Assembly (NCBI GenBank): GCA_017163975.1
Contig: JAFFSR010000251.1
Location: 8,680,001 to 8,744,000 of the forward strand
Direction: 5' to 3'
Source of the DNA: Anastatus disparis
Taxonomy: Eukaryota; Arthropoda; Insecta; Hymenoptera; Eupelmidae
DNA: 64,000 nt
The notes under the pieces are model-generated. The model was not told the origin of the DNA and made no database searches. It saw only the letters and a program-made list of their open reading frames with translations. The translations under genes were made by a program, and so were the position numbers. This document shows positions 12,049 to 24,266 of the stretch, piece by piece (within the stretch, counting starts at the first letter, position 1; each line of letters begins with the position of its first letter).

Positions 12049-13306
12049 AGGGAGGTAAGCGGCGGGAGGAGCCAAGTAACTGAAAATAGTAGTGGTAACG
12101 CCTAAGTTTTCTATTCTATACACCCTCTAACTACCTGCACGATGACATATATTCGTGTTGGTTGTTGGAATTGTAACGGGCTGGGTAATAAGTGGACCGA
12201 GTTTTCTCGGGTTCTTTCTGATTACGATGTTTTTTGCCTTTTAGAAACTAAGTTAAATTCTGAAAGTTATAATTTTTCCGCCAGAGGTTATAATTTCATC
12301 CGTTCAGACAGAACAAACTACCATAAACAATCTGGTGGAAGTATGATGCTTTTTATCAAGGGGAATATTTCATACTTAAGGATTTTCCTACCTTTTAGTG
12401 TCTACGGACTGGAGTATATTTTTGTAAGCCTCCTTCTGGGCGGCCTTAAGTATCATTTTTTTTCTCATATAATCCCCCAGACAATTATCTTTCTACCAAT
12501 TTCTTTAATGAGATCTTATCGCTCTCTACATCTTTCTCTAGATTTCTGTTGATGGGGGATTTAAACGCCCAGAATCCAGCATGGGGTAGTGACTCCATTA
12601 ACCCATTGGGAGCCAACTTATCCAACGCTCTAAATGACAACTGCGAGACCTTTATACTCAATGATGGATCACCTACCAGAGTGGCTCATGGTAGCAGCTG
12701 CCCGGATGTGACTCTATGTTCTGGAGATGTTGCAGAGCAGCTGTTATGGTCGATTGGGGATGATCCCATGGGAAGTGATCATTTCCCTATGTTTATACAT
12801 ATACCTCAGGCTCGTGATCTGACTTATAATGCAATAAAGCGTTTCCGGCTGTCCAAGGTCGACTGGCGCAGATTTACTAAGGGTATGGAGTCTCATGTCG
12901 AGTCATTTGACGGTGACTACGAGGATCCTCTACAGAGTTATGTATGCTTTACTGGAGCCATATATGACTCCCTTATGGAGGCTGGTGCTGTTTTGGCATC
13001 TAGAGAGAATCTGCGAGGCTCGCACAATTCAACCCCCTCTATATGGTGGAATGAGGACTGCAAACGTGTAATAGAGGATAGAAGAAGATAGATGAGGATC
13101 TTTATGAAAGATCCTACCCCTCAAAACTTAAATAATTTTTCAGAGGCGAGAAGTGAAGCTCGCAAGGTAATCATTAAGACTAAAAGAGAATCTTTCAATG
13201 GCTTTCTGTCTTCGTTGAACCCTTCAAGGCCTCTTCTTTCAAATTTTCGATTCATTAAGAGTTTTAAAAATAGATTTTATCAAAACTCTCTCTCTTCTAA
13301 GGATAC

Positions 13307-14314
13307 CCCTACTGAAAAATATATATGAGATCTCATATGAGATCTCACATGGGATCTCATATGAGATCTCATATGAGATCTCACATGCGATCTCATATGA
13401 GATTTTGGCACGAGAACTCATATGAGATCTCATATGAGATCTCATATGAGATCTCATTTATATTTCACATTTTCAACCCTACTAAAAAATATATATGAGA
13501 TCTCATATGAGATCTCACATGCGATCTCAAATGAGATCTCACATGCGATCTCATATGCGATCTCATATCAGATCTCATATGAGATCCCGTATGAGATCTC
13601 ATATATATTTTCTATTTTCAACCCTACAAAGAAATATATATGAGATCTCATATGAGATCTCACATGCGATCTCATATGAGTTCTCGCATGAGATCACACA
13701 TTACAATCTCATATGAGATCTCATATGAGATCTCGTATGAGTTCTCATATATACTTTATATTTTCAACCCCTACTGAAATATCTATATGAGATCTCATAT
13801 GAGATCGCATATGAGATCTCATATGAGATCTCATATAGATTTTTCAGTCGGGGTTGAAAATATAAAGTATATATGAGATCTCATACGAGATCTCATATGA
13901 GATCTCATATGAGATTGTAATATGAGATCTCATGCGAGAACTCATATGAGATCGCATGTGAGATCTCATATGAGATCTCATTTATATTTCTCAGTAGGGT
14001 TGAAAATAGAAAATATATATGAGATCTCATACGGGATCTCATATGAGATCTGATATGAGATTGCATATGAGATCTCATGTGGGATCTCATTTGAGATCGC
14101 TTGTGAGATCTCATATGAGATCTCATATATATTTTTTAGTGGGGTTGAAAATGTAAAATATAAATGAGATCTCATATGAGATCTCACATGAGATCTCATA
14201 TGAGTTCTCGTGCCAAAATCTCATATGCGATCGCATGTGAGATCTCATATGAGATCTCATATGAGATCGCATGTGAGATCTCATATGAGATCTCATATAT
14301 ATTTTTCAGTAGGG
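13307..14314. mobile_element. Foldback element F1: 1-kb palindrome of GAGATCTC repeats, CCCTACTGAAAA termini
   Basis: 1,008 bp, inserted in the LINE ORF2 with apparent 2-bp TSD AC (13305-13306 and 14315-14316). Ends CCCTACTGAAAAATATATATG and the inverted complement. The body is made of decamers around ATGAGATCTCAT, grouped into units of about 145 bp separated by an AT-rich linker that resembles the terminus (for example TTTCAACCCTACT). Units point one way in the left half and the other way in the right half, with the centre near 13815, so the whole element is self-complementary. The short ORFs in it (MRSHMRSHMRSH-type) are translation of the repeat. No transposase. Confidence 0.85.
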
Positions 14315-16629
14315 ACCAATGACCCAAAAAACATGCCTCTGTTGAATGAGGCTTTCCAAAAGATTTCAAAGCGTTACGAATATGAATCTATTCCAGATTT
14401 TGATTATCAGCAGACGGAGGAAGCCTCCCTCTCTGCTCCGCTCCTCACTGCGGAGATTCAGAGCGCCATCAATAGATCTAGGACTGGATCGGCCCCTGGG
14501 CTGGACGGCATTACATATGAAATTGTAAAACATCTTCCACACGAAGCTGTGGTGTGGCTCACTGGCTTATTCAATGTACTTCTGGATAAAAATTTATTCC
14601 CCAAAGCTTGGAGTGAATTTGCTGTGTGTTTCATACCTAAAAAAGGTAATTCGGGTTTTAGACCTATCTCGCTGGCTTCTGCGCTTCTCAAGGTGCTTGA
14701 GAGGGCCCTAAACGATAGATTGTTGTGATGGTGCGAGGTTAATTCTATCATACCACGAAATTTTTTTGGTTTTCGCAGGGGTCGCTCTTGCCAAGAATGT
14801 CTTGCCACTTTTCAGACGGATATTTTTCTTTCTAGATTGAGGAATGAAAAAATGGGCATCCTAGGAATAGATTTGGAGGGTGCATATGATTCGGTGGATT
14901 TAACCAAACTTGTCGATATCATAGTATCACTTGGAATCCCCAAAAGGATTGTCAATTTCGTTATCAATCTTATTAATGATAGATCTATCTCGGGCTTTTT
15001 TGAACGTAGTAAGTTTGCCAGTGGAATTACTAATAAGGGATTGCCCCAGGGCTGTATTCTTAGCCCTATTTTGTTTAACTCGTACATATCTTCTGTCATG
15101 GGAGTTCTGGGAGAGGGGATCAAATTTCTTGGCTTTGCGGATGATATATTAATATACTCTAGTCACACTGATATTGAAAGGGTTATATCATCATTACAAC
15201 TAAATTTCTTTAGGGACTTGGTTGATGGCCGCGCTACCGAGCGGACGCGTTTTGAGGAGCTCCGTGTTAAGGTGGATAATTGTAAGGAAAAATGAGGAAA
15301 ATAATTGAATAAAGTACGGAAATAGAACCTGTAAGTTGTAAGGATGATAAAAGATAAAGAAATGTCGGAAAAAAGGATAATTTAGAATAAGAAAAAAGAG
15401 GTCGAAAGAGAAACGCATGTTTAGAGGTTAGCTAGACCCCGGGCAGCCATTGTGAGCCTTTGTTATAGGATGAAAAAATTGTGAAAAAGTTAAAAAGAAA
15501 AAAAAAGAAGAAAAAGTTAAAAAAGTTAAAGTATCGTGAAATGAATGTTGAAGAAGGATTTGTGCGTGTAATAATAGAAACAAAGATGAAAGGATAAAGG
15601 TAAAATTGTAAGCAAGACATAAGGTATGAAGAAAAAGTGTTGAAAAAAATAGAAAGGTAATGATGCGGTCAAAAAGCAAAGAAGAAGTTGAATCGAATAA
15701 GGAGAGAATATGAAATATGTAGTAATAATGTCAAGTGAAAAAGACTATTCGATATAGTATAAAAGTAATAGAAAATTAATAGGAAGGCTTAAAAATAAAG
15801 AAAAAAGGAGAAATGCAACGGATTTAAAGGGAAAGGAATAGTGTAACAATAAAATTTCCTGGAAAAGAGGGGAGGCTAGTTGAGAGAAATATGGCGTCGC
15901 GGGCTCACAACGATGCAAAGCAGAAAGGTTAGGATAGAAGAGATATAGGCTGGAACATTAAGGCTGGTCAAGGGAGAATTTGGTTCAGAGGTCAATGGCG
16001 TAAATGGGAAGAAAGGGAAGATATTGAAAAAGAAATTTAGTCAACGAGAGGCATTGATGCTGAAGATGATGAATTCGGTTTCATACAGAAAAGAAAATAA
16101 GTGTAGTGGAAAATTTTGAAGTGTAAAAAAAAAAAAAAAAAGTGATTATTTGTAACAGGGTATAGGTTAATATATTTATGTTTTTTGTGTATACAAGTAT
16201 GAGTGAATAGAATGCGATAGGAATGAGAGATAGGAAAATATGTAAAGAAAAGAAAAAAATAAGAAATGTATAAGTATAAAAGGTTTAAAATTATAAAGAT
16301 GTCGGAATTTAACGCGATATTTAGAAAGGGTAGATAGAATTGAATAGCTTTATATAAAGGATGTGACTGAAAGAAAATTATTCAAATGCAATGCAAAGAA
16401 AAAAGACATAATTTATTGTAGGGAATAGATTCACATATTAATATAGGTTAAGTAAATAAATAATGTAAGGTTATGTAAGGTTATATAAGGACACTAGTGA
16501 TCATTGATAGATGTAGGTATGTAGATGTTTTGTAAAAGATAGAGGAAAGGAAAAGCGAAGAAAAAGTAAAAAATAAAAACAAAAAGTTAAAAAAGTTAAC
16601 TGAAATATGCGAGAAAATACAAACGGCAT

Positions 16630-17146
16630 TGTTACGGTATAAAAAAAAAGAGGTTGTAAATAAATTTTCTTATTTCATTTTTTTTATTCTTTCTTTCTCT
16701 TTTATTTTAAAATTTAAATAGGCATCAGTTGTCTCATTTAGACCGCGAGCACGGCGTTTATTGTTTCGTCGGGGCCGCATGACTCCCTCTCATTTACTTT
16801 TAATAAAAGAGAATAAATGATACGAGGGCTACGGGGTGTCAAATAATAGATTTAGCGCGGACGGTGGTCAAGAGTCGTCTGGTGCCTAGTAACGAAAATT
16901 TATTTACTTATTGATTAAATAACAAAAGAAAGAAGGAGTAAAAAGTTTGAGGAAGAAGCAGAGGGAGAAAGGCGCAATTCTTTTTTGTGACTCCGAGCGT
17001 TAAGAAGGTTAGAGTTTTCTTTATTTAAAAGCGTTTTAATAAATGTTAATATTATTTATTCATAGAAATTGTTGTTTCAAAAATAAAACTTATTTAAAAA
17101 TAATTGTTTCTTAATTAAATCTTTTTTTAATTTATTCCATTACACA
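16630..17146 (+). repeat. BEL/Pao 5' LTR
   Basis: 517 bp from TGTTACGGTAT to ATTCCATTACACA. It differs from the 3' LTR at about five positions (a 1-base A-run length change and four substitutions). Likely promoter and poly(A) elements lie inside; an AATAAA-like run occurs near 17039 and 17082. Confidence 0.9.
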
Positions 17147-17153
17147 ACATTTT

Positions 17154-17171
17154 TGGTGCCGAAACCCGGGA
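17154..17171 (+). other. Primer binding site of the BEL/Pao element
   Basis: TGGTGCCGAAACCCGGGA, seven bases after the 5' LTR. It has the TGG start expected of a sequence complementary to a tRNA 3' CCA end. I do not assign the tRNA. Confidence 0.75.
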
Positions 17172-17206
17172 CTCTGTGAAATAAGTTAAAAAAGGATTTA
17201 AATGCT

Positions 17207-19057
17207 ATGCCTCGCCCAAGCCAACGAGCGGAAACAGCCGCTCGAGTAAGAGAGTTATCAGTGCTACGCAGAAACCAGCGTGGTCCAGCAACTATTGAAA
17301 ATCCTCCGCCACCACCTGAGCGTCCGCAGGGTCAACGTCAGGCTACAGAGACATTGAATGAGCGATTACCAACGGCACAAACTCTAAGGCAACGAGATCA
17401 ACTACGTGTCGAAGTAGACGGGCGCTTACCTGTGCCACAAGCTCCGAGACAACAAAGTCAAAATCGAGCAACATCAGCACGTTCAACAACGCAACGGCAT
17501 ACAACAGCAGCAAACGAGCAGCTACCATCAGCAACACTGAGCCGAGTAAGTCAACGACGAGCAGCAACGTCCGAGGACTTACCAGCACAACGAACGACGA
17601 GAAGTCAAGTTCGTCTTCAAGAAATAGAAGACGACACGAACATCGAGCAGTCATCTTCAACTACAACAAAAAATCGAGGTCGTCAACGAACAATAACAGC
17701 AAAAGCAGCGACCGAGCGAAGGAGCTTGCAAGCTCCCAACAAACGTAAACAACATCCATCATCTGATGAAAATCAACGACTTCGTCGTCGAGCAACTTCT
17801 ACTCATGAGGAAGAAACAAGTAACAAACGAACTCGTTTTGCAGAAGAAACTAATGGGTATGAAAGCGATGATTTAATAGATATAGAAAATGAATCGGTTG
17901 ATATAGATAATTATAATGATTTTGTAAATGAACGCGTACACAGTAGTTCTTCTTTGAATGATGAAAATAATGTTAATATTGGCGGATCTCTTGAAAATTG
18001 TATAGTAAAAATTCTTGAAAATTCTTTATCCAATGTGAGTAGATCATTCTGTAACAATGATAATTCGAAATTTGTAAATCGAATGACGTCAGCAAAACAT
18101 TTACCTACGTTTTCGGGAGATCCGTTAGATTGGCGTAATTTTAAACAAGCTTTCGAGCTTTCTACTAATTTTGGAGAGTATAATGATCGCGAAAATATTC
18201 TTCGTTTATCCGACGCTTTAAAAGGTTCAGCTAAAGAAGCAACCAGAATATTATTTGCGGCCGGTAATAATGCTCATGAGATAATGAAAACTCTCGAAAT
18301 GCGTTTCGGAAATCCAAAGTTAGTATTAGATAAAGTTCTTCGCGATATCAAAGAGCTTCCGAGTATTGAGTCAAATAAAATCAATTTATTTGAATTTGCA
18401 ACAAAGGTTAAGAATGCTGTATCATGCATTAAAACTTTAAATAATTTAGGTTATTTGTATAGTCCGGAGTTGACTAATGATATTTTGAAAAAATTGCCTG
18501 AGCCGATGAAATACAATTACATTACATATGCAGCGTTTCATAAAGATAAACCTGATTTAGAAAAAATGGCAAATTTCTTATTTGAAGAGGCAGAAATGAC
18601 CTTAGAAGCTGGTGTACTTGTATTTCCTTCGGCTGAGACATCTAAACGTAGCGATAAAACTAAAAGACATAATGAAATTGAAAAGACAGTATGTACTATT
18701 GATAAAAATAAAGAAATCGAAAATTTAAATGAAATTTCAAGTAAACAAAATGATAGAATGTTATGTATTCAATGTAGTCGCAAAAATCATGATATAGGTG
18801 CATGTCGAGAGTTTTCAAGCGTTCCTACGGCTATGAGATGGAAAATCGCAAGAACGAAACGATTATGTTATAATTGCTTAAGTATTGGGCACACGAGTAA
18901 TATATGTAAAAAAACAACTTGTTCAATTTGCGGCCGTAAACATCACATGTTATTACATTATCGGGACGCGTCAAAACAAAATGAATCAGTAAAATCAATA
19001 AATAATTCTAAAACATATGCCGAAACTTCTAACCTAAATAACCTGAATAGCAGTTGA
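17207..19057 (+). CDS. BEL/Pao gag polyprotein
   Basis: 616 residues, intact up to the TGA at 19055-19057. N-terminal 230 residues are Arg/Gln/Thr-rich and low complexity. Residues about 290-470 match the DUF1759-type capsid region of BEL elements (HLPTFSGDPLDWRNFKQAFE). The C-terminal nucleocapsid has three Cys-rich blocks, CIQCSRKNHDIGAC, CYNCLSIGHTSNIC and CSICGRKHHMLLH. Gag packages element RNA into cytoplasmic particles. The protease reading continues in the same frame right after the TGA, so the stop may be a mutation or a read-through point. Confidence 0.9.
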   Translation: MPRPSQRAETAARVRELSVLRRNQRGPATIENPPPPPERPQGQRQATETLNERLPTAQTLRQRDQLRVEVDGRLPVPQAPRQQSQNRATSARSTTQRHTTAANEQLPSATLSRVSQRRAATSEDLPAQRTTRSQVRLQEIEDDTNIEQSSSTTTKNRGRQRTITAKAATERRSLQAPNKRKQHPSSDENQRLRRRATSTHEEETSNKRTRFAEETNGYESDDLIDIENESVDIDNYNDFVNERVHSSSSLNDENNVNIGGSLENCIVKILENSLSNVSRSFCNNDNSKFVNRMTSAKHLPTFSGDPLDWRNFKQAFELSTNFGEYNDRENILRLSDALKGSAKEATRILFAAGNNAHEIMKTLEMRFGNPKLVLDKVLRDIKELPSIESNKINLFEFATKVKNAVSCIKTLNNLGYLYSPELTNDILKKLPEPMKYNYITYAAFHKDKPDLEKMANFLFEEAEMTLEAGVLVFPSAETSKRSDKTKRHNEIEKTVCTIDKNKEIENLNEISSKQNDRMLCIQCSRKNHDIGACREFSSVPTAMRWKIARTKRLCYNCLSIGHTSNICKKTTCSICGRKHHMLLHYRDASKQNESVKSINNSKTYAETSNLNNLNSS

Positions 19058-22000
19058 CTAGATTCACAAACTTATTTAAAATTTATTCCTATTGTCATAA
19101 AAAATGCAAAATTTTCGAAATTAATTTATGCGTTGTTAGATGAAGGATCTACAGTGTCGATAATTAATTCAAAAATATTTATTTATTTATTTATTTATTT
19201 ATTTATTGAAAACCAGTACAAAATCCTACAGAGGCAAAACAAAGTTTGCCTGTACATAGGGCTGGTGTAGAAAATACAAATAACTTACAAACTAAAATAC
19301 AATTTTATAATATAAATAGTAAAATACTAAGAAAGTAAAGTACTACTAAAAATTCCGAGCGAAAATACAAACATCACATTAAAAGGTATAGGGAAGCATG
19401 CGATTTCTTATTCAAGTAGAAAAGTTAATTTAAAAATTTTGTGTAATAATTCGAATTTTTTATAAAAAAATGTTTTAGTTATTCGTAACCTCGCACTTCC
19501 CATGCAATCTTTGAATTCAGACGTAACTAATTTCTGTGCAAAAGTAACGGGCATAAACATTAAGCCATACATGCAAGAACCTGACTTATTGATAGGGCAA
19601 GATCAAATCGACCTTATTATTACTCGTGAATTTCATAACCTTCAACATAATTCTTTATTTGTATCTCGATGTGAATTAGGATGGACGATTCACGGTTTTC
19701 GTCAACGACAATCAATTGCGCGAGTAAATTTAATAAAAGAACAAAATTTAGAATCGAAAACTATTCCTAGTAAAAACGATGTTGAATTAAATAAAATAGT
19801 GAAACAATATTTTGATATTGAATCTTTAGGTATCAATAATTATATAAAAATGAAAGCTGACGATAAGCGCGCAATAGAAATATTAGATAAGACTAGTCAA
19901 AGAGTAGATAATACATGGTACGTGGGATTGTTATGGAAATCTGATATCAATGATTTTCCGAATAGTCGAAATACAGCGTTACGTAGATTACATTTACTTG
20001 AGAAACGTCTTGATTCGGATAAAAATTACGCGGATATGTATTATCGGGAAATGACGCGATTTATTGAAAATGGTTTTGCGCAAGAAGCTACAGCTATAAA
20101 AAATAACAATCGTGTGTGGTATTTACCTCACTTTGGAGTTAAAAATATTAATAAACCGGGAAAAGTCCGATTAGTATTTGATACGGCAGCAAAAACTAAC
20201 GGTACGTCATTTAACGATTTGTTATTAACGGGACCAGATTTATTAAAATCTTTACTTGGGGTAATGATGCGATTTCGTCAATATGCATATGCATTAAAGG
20301 CGGATATCCGTGACATGTTTTTGAAAATAAAAATAATCGATTCAGATTTAGACGCGCAACGATTTTTATGGCGAGGCATGGATAGAAAAAATGAACCAAA
20401 AGAATATGTAATGAAATCTATGCTATTCGGAGCTAAATCATCGCCTAGTACAGCAATTTATATAAAAAATAAAAATGCTATTTCGTTCGCGTCAAAATAT
20501 CCATCAACATCAAAAAGTTTAATCGAAAATTGTTATATGGACGATTTTTTAGACAGTTGTATGACTAAAGTAGAAGCAAAATCGCGTGTCGTTCAAGCTC
20601 AAGAAATAAATGTTCATGCGAATTGGGAGTTACATAGCTGGGCAAGTAATGATCCGTCTATTTTCGATGGTTTCTCAAAAAATGAGAGTTCGAATAATTT
20701 GATTAAAACTAAAGACGAAAATAATATTGAAAAGGTTTTAGGTTTAAAATGGATAAACGAAACCGATGAATTGATATTTAACATTAATACGGCTAAAATT
20801 CGCGAAGAATTATACTTAGGAAAACGAAAACCTACAAAAAGAGAATTTCTGTCGGTCATAATGTCTATTTTCGATCCTCTTGGTTTTCTGACACCATTCA
20901 CTATTCAATCGCGAATATTAATGCAAGCGGTCTGGTTAAGTAAAATTAATTGGGATGAATGTTTGCGCGAACCTGAATTTAATCAATGGAAACAATGGTT
21001 AAAAGAATTAGAAATTGTAAAATTATGTCGTATAAACCGTTGTTACCAAAACATTAATTTACAGGTGCATTCAGCAGAGTTGCATATTTTCTGTGATACA
21101 AGCTCGAAAGCTTACGCGGTGGTTGCTTATTGGCGATTTACACTTCCGAACGGTTCTTTTCGAGTAGCTTTGATTATAGCTAAAAGTCGAGTTGCGCCGA
21201 TTAAAATTGTTTCAATACCACGTTTAGAATTACACGCCGCTGTTTTAGCTACAAGATTAGTAAAAATTATTGAAGAAGAACACGAGTTTATAATAACACG
21301 TAAATATTTTTGGTGCGATTCAAAGACAGTGCTTTATTGGATAAAAAAGGATCCACGGGAATTTAAAACTTTCGTAGCTAATCGTCTCGGTGAAATAAGA
21401 GAAAAGACGGACATAAACGAGTGGCGATGGATTCCTTCTAAAGAAAACCCTGCGATGGTACCAGAATAAATCCGCAAGCATTATGTAAAGGTAGTAGATG
21501 GTTTTTAGGTCCACCGTTTTTATGGAAATCGGAAAATGAATGGCCGAATGAAAAAATAAATTTAGAAAATTTTATACATGAAAATTCCGATTTTTCAGAA
21601 GTTAAGAAGCTTGTAACTCATGTTTCTAAAATTGAAGATTCAATTATTGATATAACGCGTTTTTCTTCTTGGAATCGTATTTTACTAGTCTTAATGCGCG
21701 TATTTCAAGCAAAATTTCTATGGAGAAAACAAAATTTTACGTTATTAAATTGTATTAAAAAAGCAGAAGAATATTGTATAAAATTAAGTCAATCAAAATC
21801 CTTTTTTACAGAATTGAACGCTTTAAAAGAATCAAAAGAAGTTGCAAAAAATAGTCGTCTTCTTTGTTTAGCTCCCTTTATCGATGTTGATGGTGTTTTG
21901 GGTGCGAACGGACGTTTATCGAAAATAACGCGATTTCAATCTTTATCTAAACCGATAATTCTTGATTCCAAAGAAAGTTTAACACGATTATTATTATATC

Positions 22001-23100
22001 ACTATCATGAAAAATTATTTCATGGTAGTCATAATACAGTAATAAATGAATTACGTCAAAAATATTGGATATTGAACTTACGTCAAGGTCTTAGAAGTAT
22101 CGTTAGTACTTGTAGCATATGTAAAGCTCTACGCGCACAACCGTTTAACCCGAAAATGGCAGCTTTACCTACTGCGAGAACCGCATATCATGTTCGTCCA
22201 TTCACTCACACGGGTTTAGACTATTTCGGTCCGATACAGGTCACCATTGGTAGAAGACGCGAAAAACGCTGGGGAGCGCTTTTTACATGTATGTCTACTC
22301 GTGCAATACATATTGAGCTTGCGTATTCTTTAAGTACGGATTCAGCTATTATGGCTTTTAGGCGTTTCTCTGCTCGAAGAGGCACTCCTTCTTTCGTTTA
22401 TTCAGATAATGGTACTAATTTTATAGGGATGAATAACGAATTAAAAGAAACTTTAAAGAAGCTAGATGAAAAGAAAATAAATAAGTTTGCTATCAAAAAC
22501 GAGATCGAATGGAGATTTAATACTCCTACAGCTGCTCACATGGGAGGTGCGTGGGAGCGTTTAATTCGTAGTGTTAAAAATGCGTTGGTTGTAGCCTTAA
22601 AAGATCAAGCTCCTAAAGAAGAAATTTTGTCAACTGCGTTAATAGAGATTGAACATGCTGTCAATTCACGTCCTTTAACATATATTTCAGTAGATCCTCG
22701 CGATTCAGAAGCTTTAACGCCAAATCATTTTCTTATAGGTACTTCCTCGGGACAAATTAAATTAAATAATATAGATTCGAAAATTCTATGTACTAAAAAA
22801 CATTGGTTAAAAGCGCAACATTATGCAGATGTATTTTGGCGAAGATGGTTACATGAATACTTACCGACGTTAGCACCTAGGAAAAAGTGGTTTAACGACA
22901 ATGAATTAATAAAGGTTGGTGATATAGTACTGATTCTAGATGAAAATATAAATCGAAATGAATGGAAGAAAGGTGTCGTTACTCAAGTTTTTCCTGGGTC
23001 TGACGGTCAAATAAGAGTGGCTGAAGTGCGAACAGCCAATAGTTTTCTGAAGCGTCCAAGCAGAAAGCTTGTAAAGTTTGCAGAGGTACAAAACCCCTAG
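19058..23100 (+). pseudogene. BEL/Pao pol: protease, RT, RNase H, integrase (lightly damaged)
   Basis: Protease core ALLDEGSTVSII at about 19130, in frame with gag. It is interrupted by a short insert (19167-19356) and a frameshift near 19463. From 19502 a 655-codon stretch carries RT (VRLVFDTAAKTNG, ALKADIRDMF and the YMDD catalytic box) and RNase H (FCDTSSKAYAVVAYW, LELHAAVLATRL, WCDSKTVLYWI). A 1-base deletion near 21452 shifts the frame; from 21454 to 23100 the integrase is open: HGSHNTVINELRQKYW zinc-binding region, then the DDE triad in GLDYFGP, YSDNGTNF and GGAWERLIRS. Only these few lesions separate it from an intact pol. Confidence 0.9.
19167..19356 (-). mobile_element. Short LINE 3'-end fragment inserted in the BEL protease region
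   Basis: On - it ends in a (TAAA)n tail (ATAAATAAATAAATAAATAA) following TGTACTGGTTTTCAAT, the usual look of a 5'-truncated LINE. The BEL coding sequence resumes on the far side, with AAAAAT at both edges as a possible TSD. Family not assigned. Confidence 0.6.
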
Positions 23101-23119
23101 GTTTTGCGTGGGGAAGAAA
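23101..23119 (+). other. Polypurine tract of the BEL/Pao element
   Basis: GGGGAAGAAA directly before the 3' LTR at 23120, the expected primer site for plus-strand synthesis. Confidence 0.75.
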
Positions 23120-23635
23120 TGTTACGGTATAAAAAAAAGAGGTTGTAAATAAATTTTCTTATTTTATTTTTTTTATTCTTTCTTTCTCTTTCATTTTAAA
23201 ATTTAAATAGGCATCAGTTGTCTCATTTAGACCGCGAGCACGGCGTTTATTGTTTCGTCGGGGCCGCATGACTCCCTCTCATTTACTTTTAATAAAAGAG
23301 AATAAATGATACGAGGGCTACGGGGTGTCAAATAATAGATTTAGCGCGGACGGTGGTCAAGAGTCGTCTGGTGCCTAGTAACGAAAATTTATTTACTTAT
23401 TGATTAAATAACAAAAGAAAGAAGGAGTAAAAAGTTTGAGAAAGAAGCAGAGGGAGAAAGGCGCAATTCTTTTTTGTGACTCCGAGCGTTAAGAAGGTTA
23501 GAGTTTTCTTTATTTAGAAGCGTTTTAATAAATGTTAATATTATTTATTCATAGAAATTGTTGTTTCAAAAATAAAACTTATTTAAAAATAATTGTTTCT
23601 TAATTAAATCTTTTTTTAATTTATTCCATTACACA
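23120..23635 (+). repeat. BEL/Pao 3' LTR
   Basis: 516 bp, TGTTACGGTAT to ATTCCATTACACA, nearly identical to the 5' LTR. Confidence 0.9.
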
Positions 23636-23978
23636 ATAGGCATTATATAGTATAGTATTAGCAGAAGGGAGTTAAGGGAGGTCAGCTTGTATAGTAAAGG
23701 TAATAAAGAACAGTTTGAGTAGGGGTTTTAAGTTAAAGAATCAGATAGGATAAAGGAAAAGAAATATTGAAAAAAAAGGGAAAGAAAAAAAAGAAAATAG
23801 GAAAAGAAAAAAGTAAGAAAGAAAAAAGAAAAGAAGCAAAGAAAGAAAAAAAAAAAAAATGTAGGTAATGAGACGGCAGAGCCACCAAGTATAGAGAAGT
23901 ATGATACGAATGTGTAAATCTTGCGCATAGGTTAAGGGCAGTTTGATTGTGAGTTCTGCTTTGTATACTTCTTTCGTA

Positions 23979-24266
23979 CACTGAAAAGAAAGTGGTGAAC
24001 TACGAGTCCCACGAAGTACTTCTGCTTTACCAAACAGTAAGCATGCAAATCTTTTCTCTGGTGGTGAGTGTGATGCCCCACAGAAGAAGCTAACCGTTCT
24101 TTTTGCGGGGCTTCTCAGTTCCCACTCGCGTCTCTCCGATGTGAAGTGAAGCTCTTTTGCCACAGAGGTGCTACTGTTCTCTTGCAGCGAGAACCCGTGC
24201 ATACGAACTTAAGAGAGCGTGGTTCGACTACCGGTAGTTCAGCTACATCACCATTTATTTTTCAGT
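23979..24266. mobile_element. MITE family D, copy 2
   Basis: Inverted ends CACTGAAAAGAAAGTGGTG and CACCATTTATTTTTCAGT, and inner inverted text CTACGAGTCCCACGAAG. Related to 9095-9393. It sits in the 3' part of the non-coding retroposon. Confidence 0.6.

Larger units (their letters stand above)
16630..23635 (+). mobile_element. BEL/Pao LTR retrotransposon, nearly complete and young
   Basis: Both LTRs present (16630-17146 and 23120-23635, TG...CA, about 517 bp) with roughly five differences between them, about 99% identity, so the insertion is recent. Internal order: primer binding site, gag with zinc knuckles, aspartic protease region, RT, RNase H, integrase, polypurine tract. This order and the sequence match BEL/Pao. 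Defects: in-frame TGA between gag and protease, a small insertion in the protease region (about 19167-19356), a frameshift near 19463 and a 1-bp deletion near 21452. A GGCAT stands left of the 5' LTR and a few bases right of the 3' LTR, but a clean TSD is not evident. Confidence 0.9.

Noticed and set aside
13239..14310. Several ORFs of the MRSHMRSHMRSH type on both strands
   Set aside because: They translate the GAGATCTC decamer array of foldback F1; they are not proteins.
13320..14310. Regularly spaced repeats suggesting a CRISPR array
   Set aside because: Spacers are not unique, units are palindromic and inverted about a centre, and the host is a eukaryote.
16621..23645. GGCAT as TSD of the BEL element
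   Set aside because: It lies directly left of the 5' LTR but 3-4 bases away from the 3' LTR end, so it does not fit a clean duplication; reported only as a remark.
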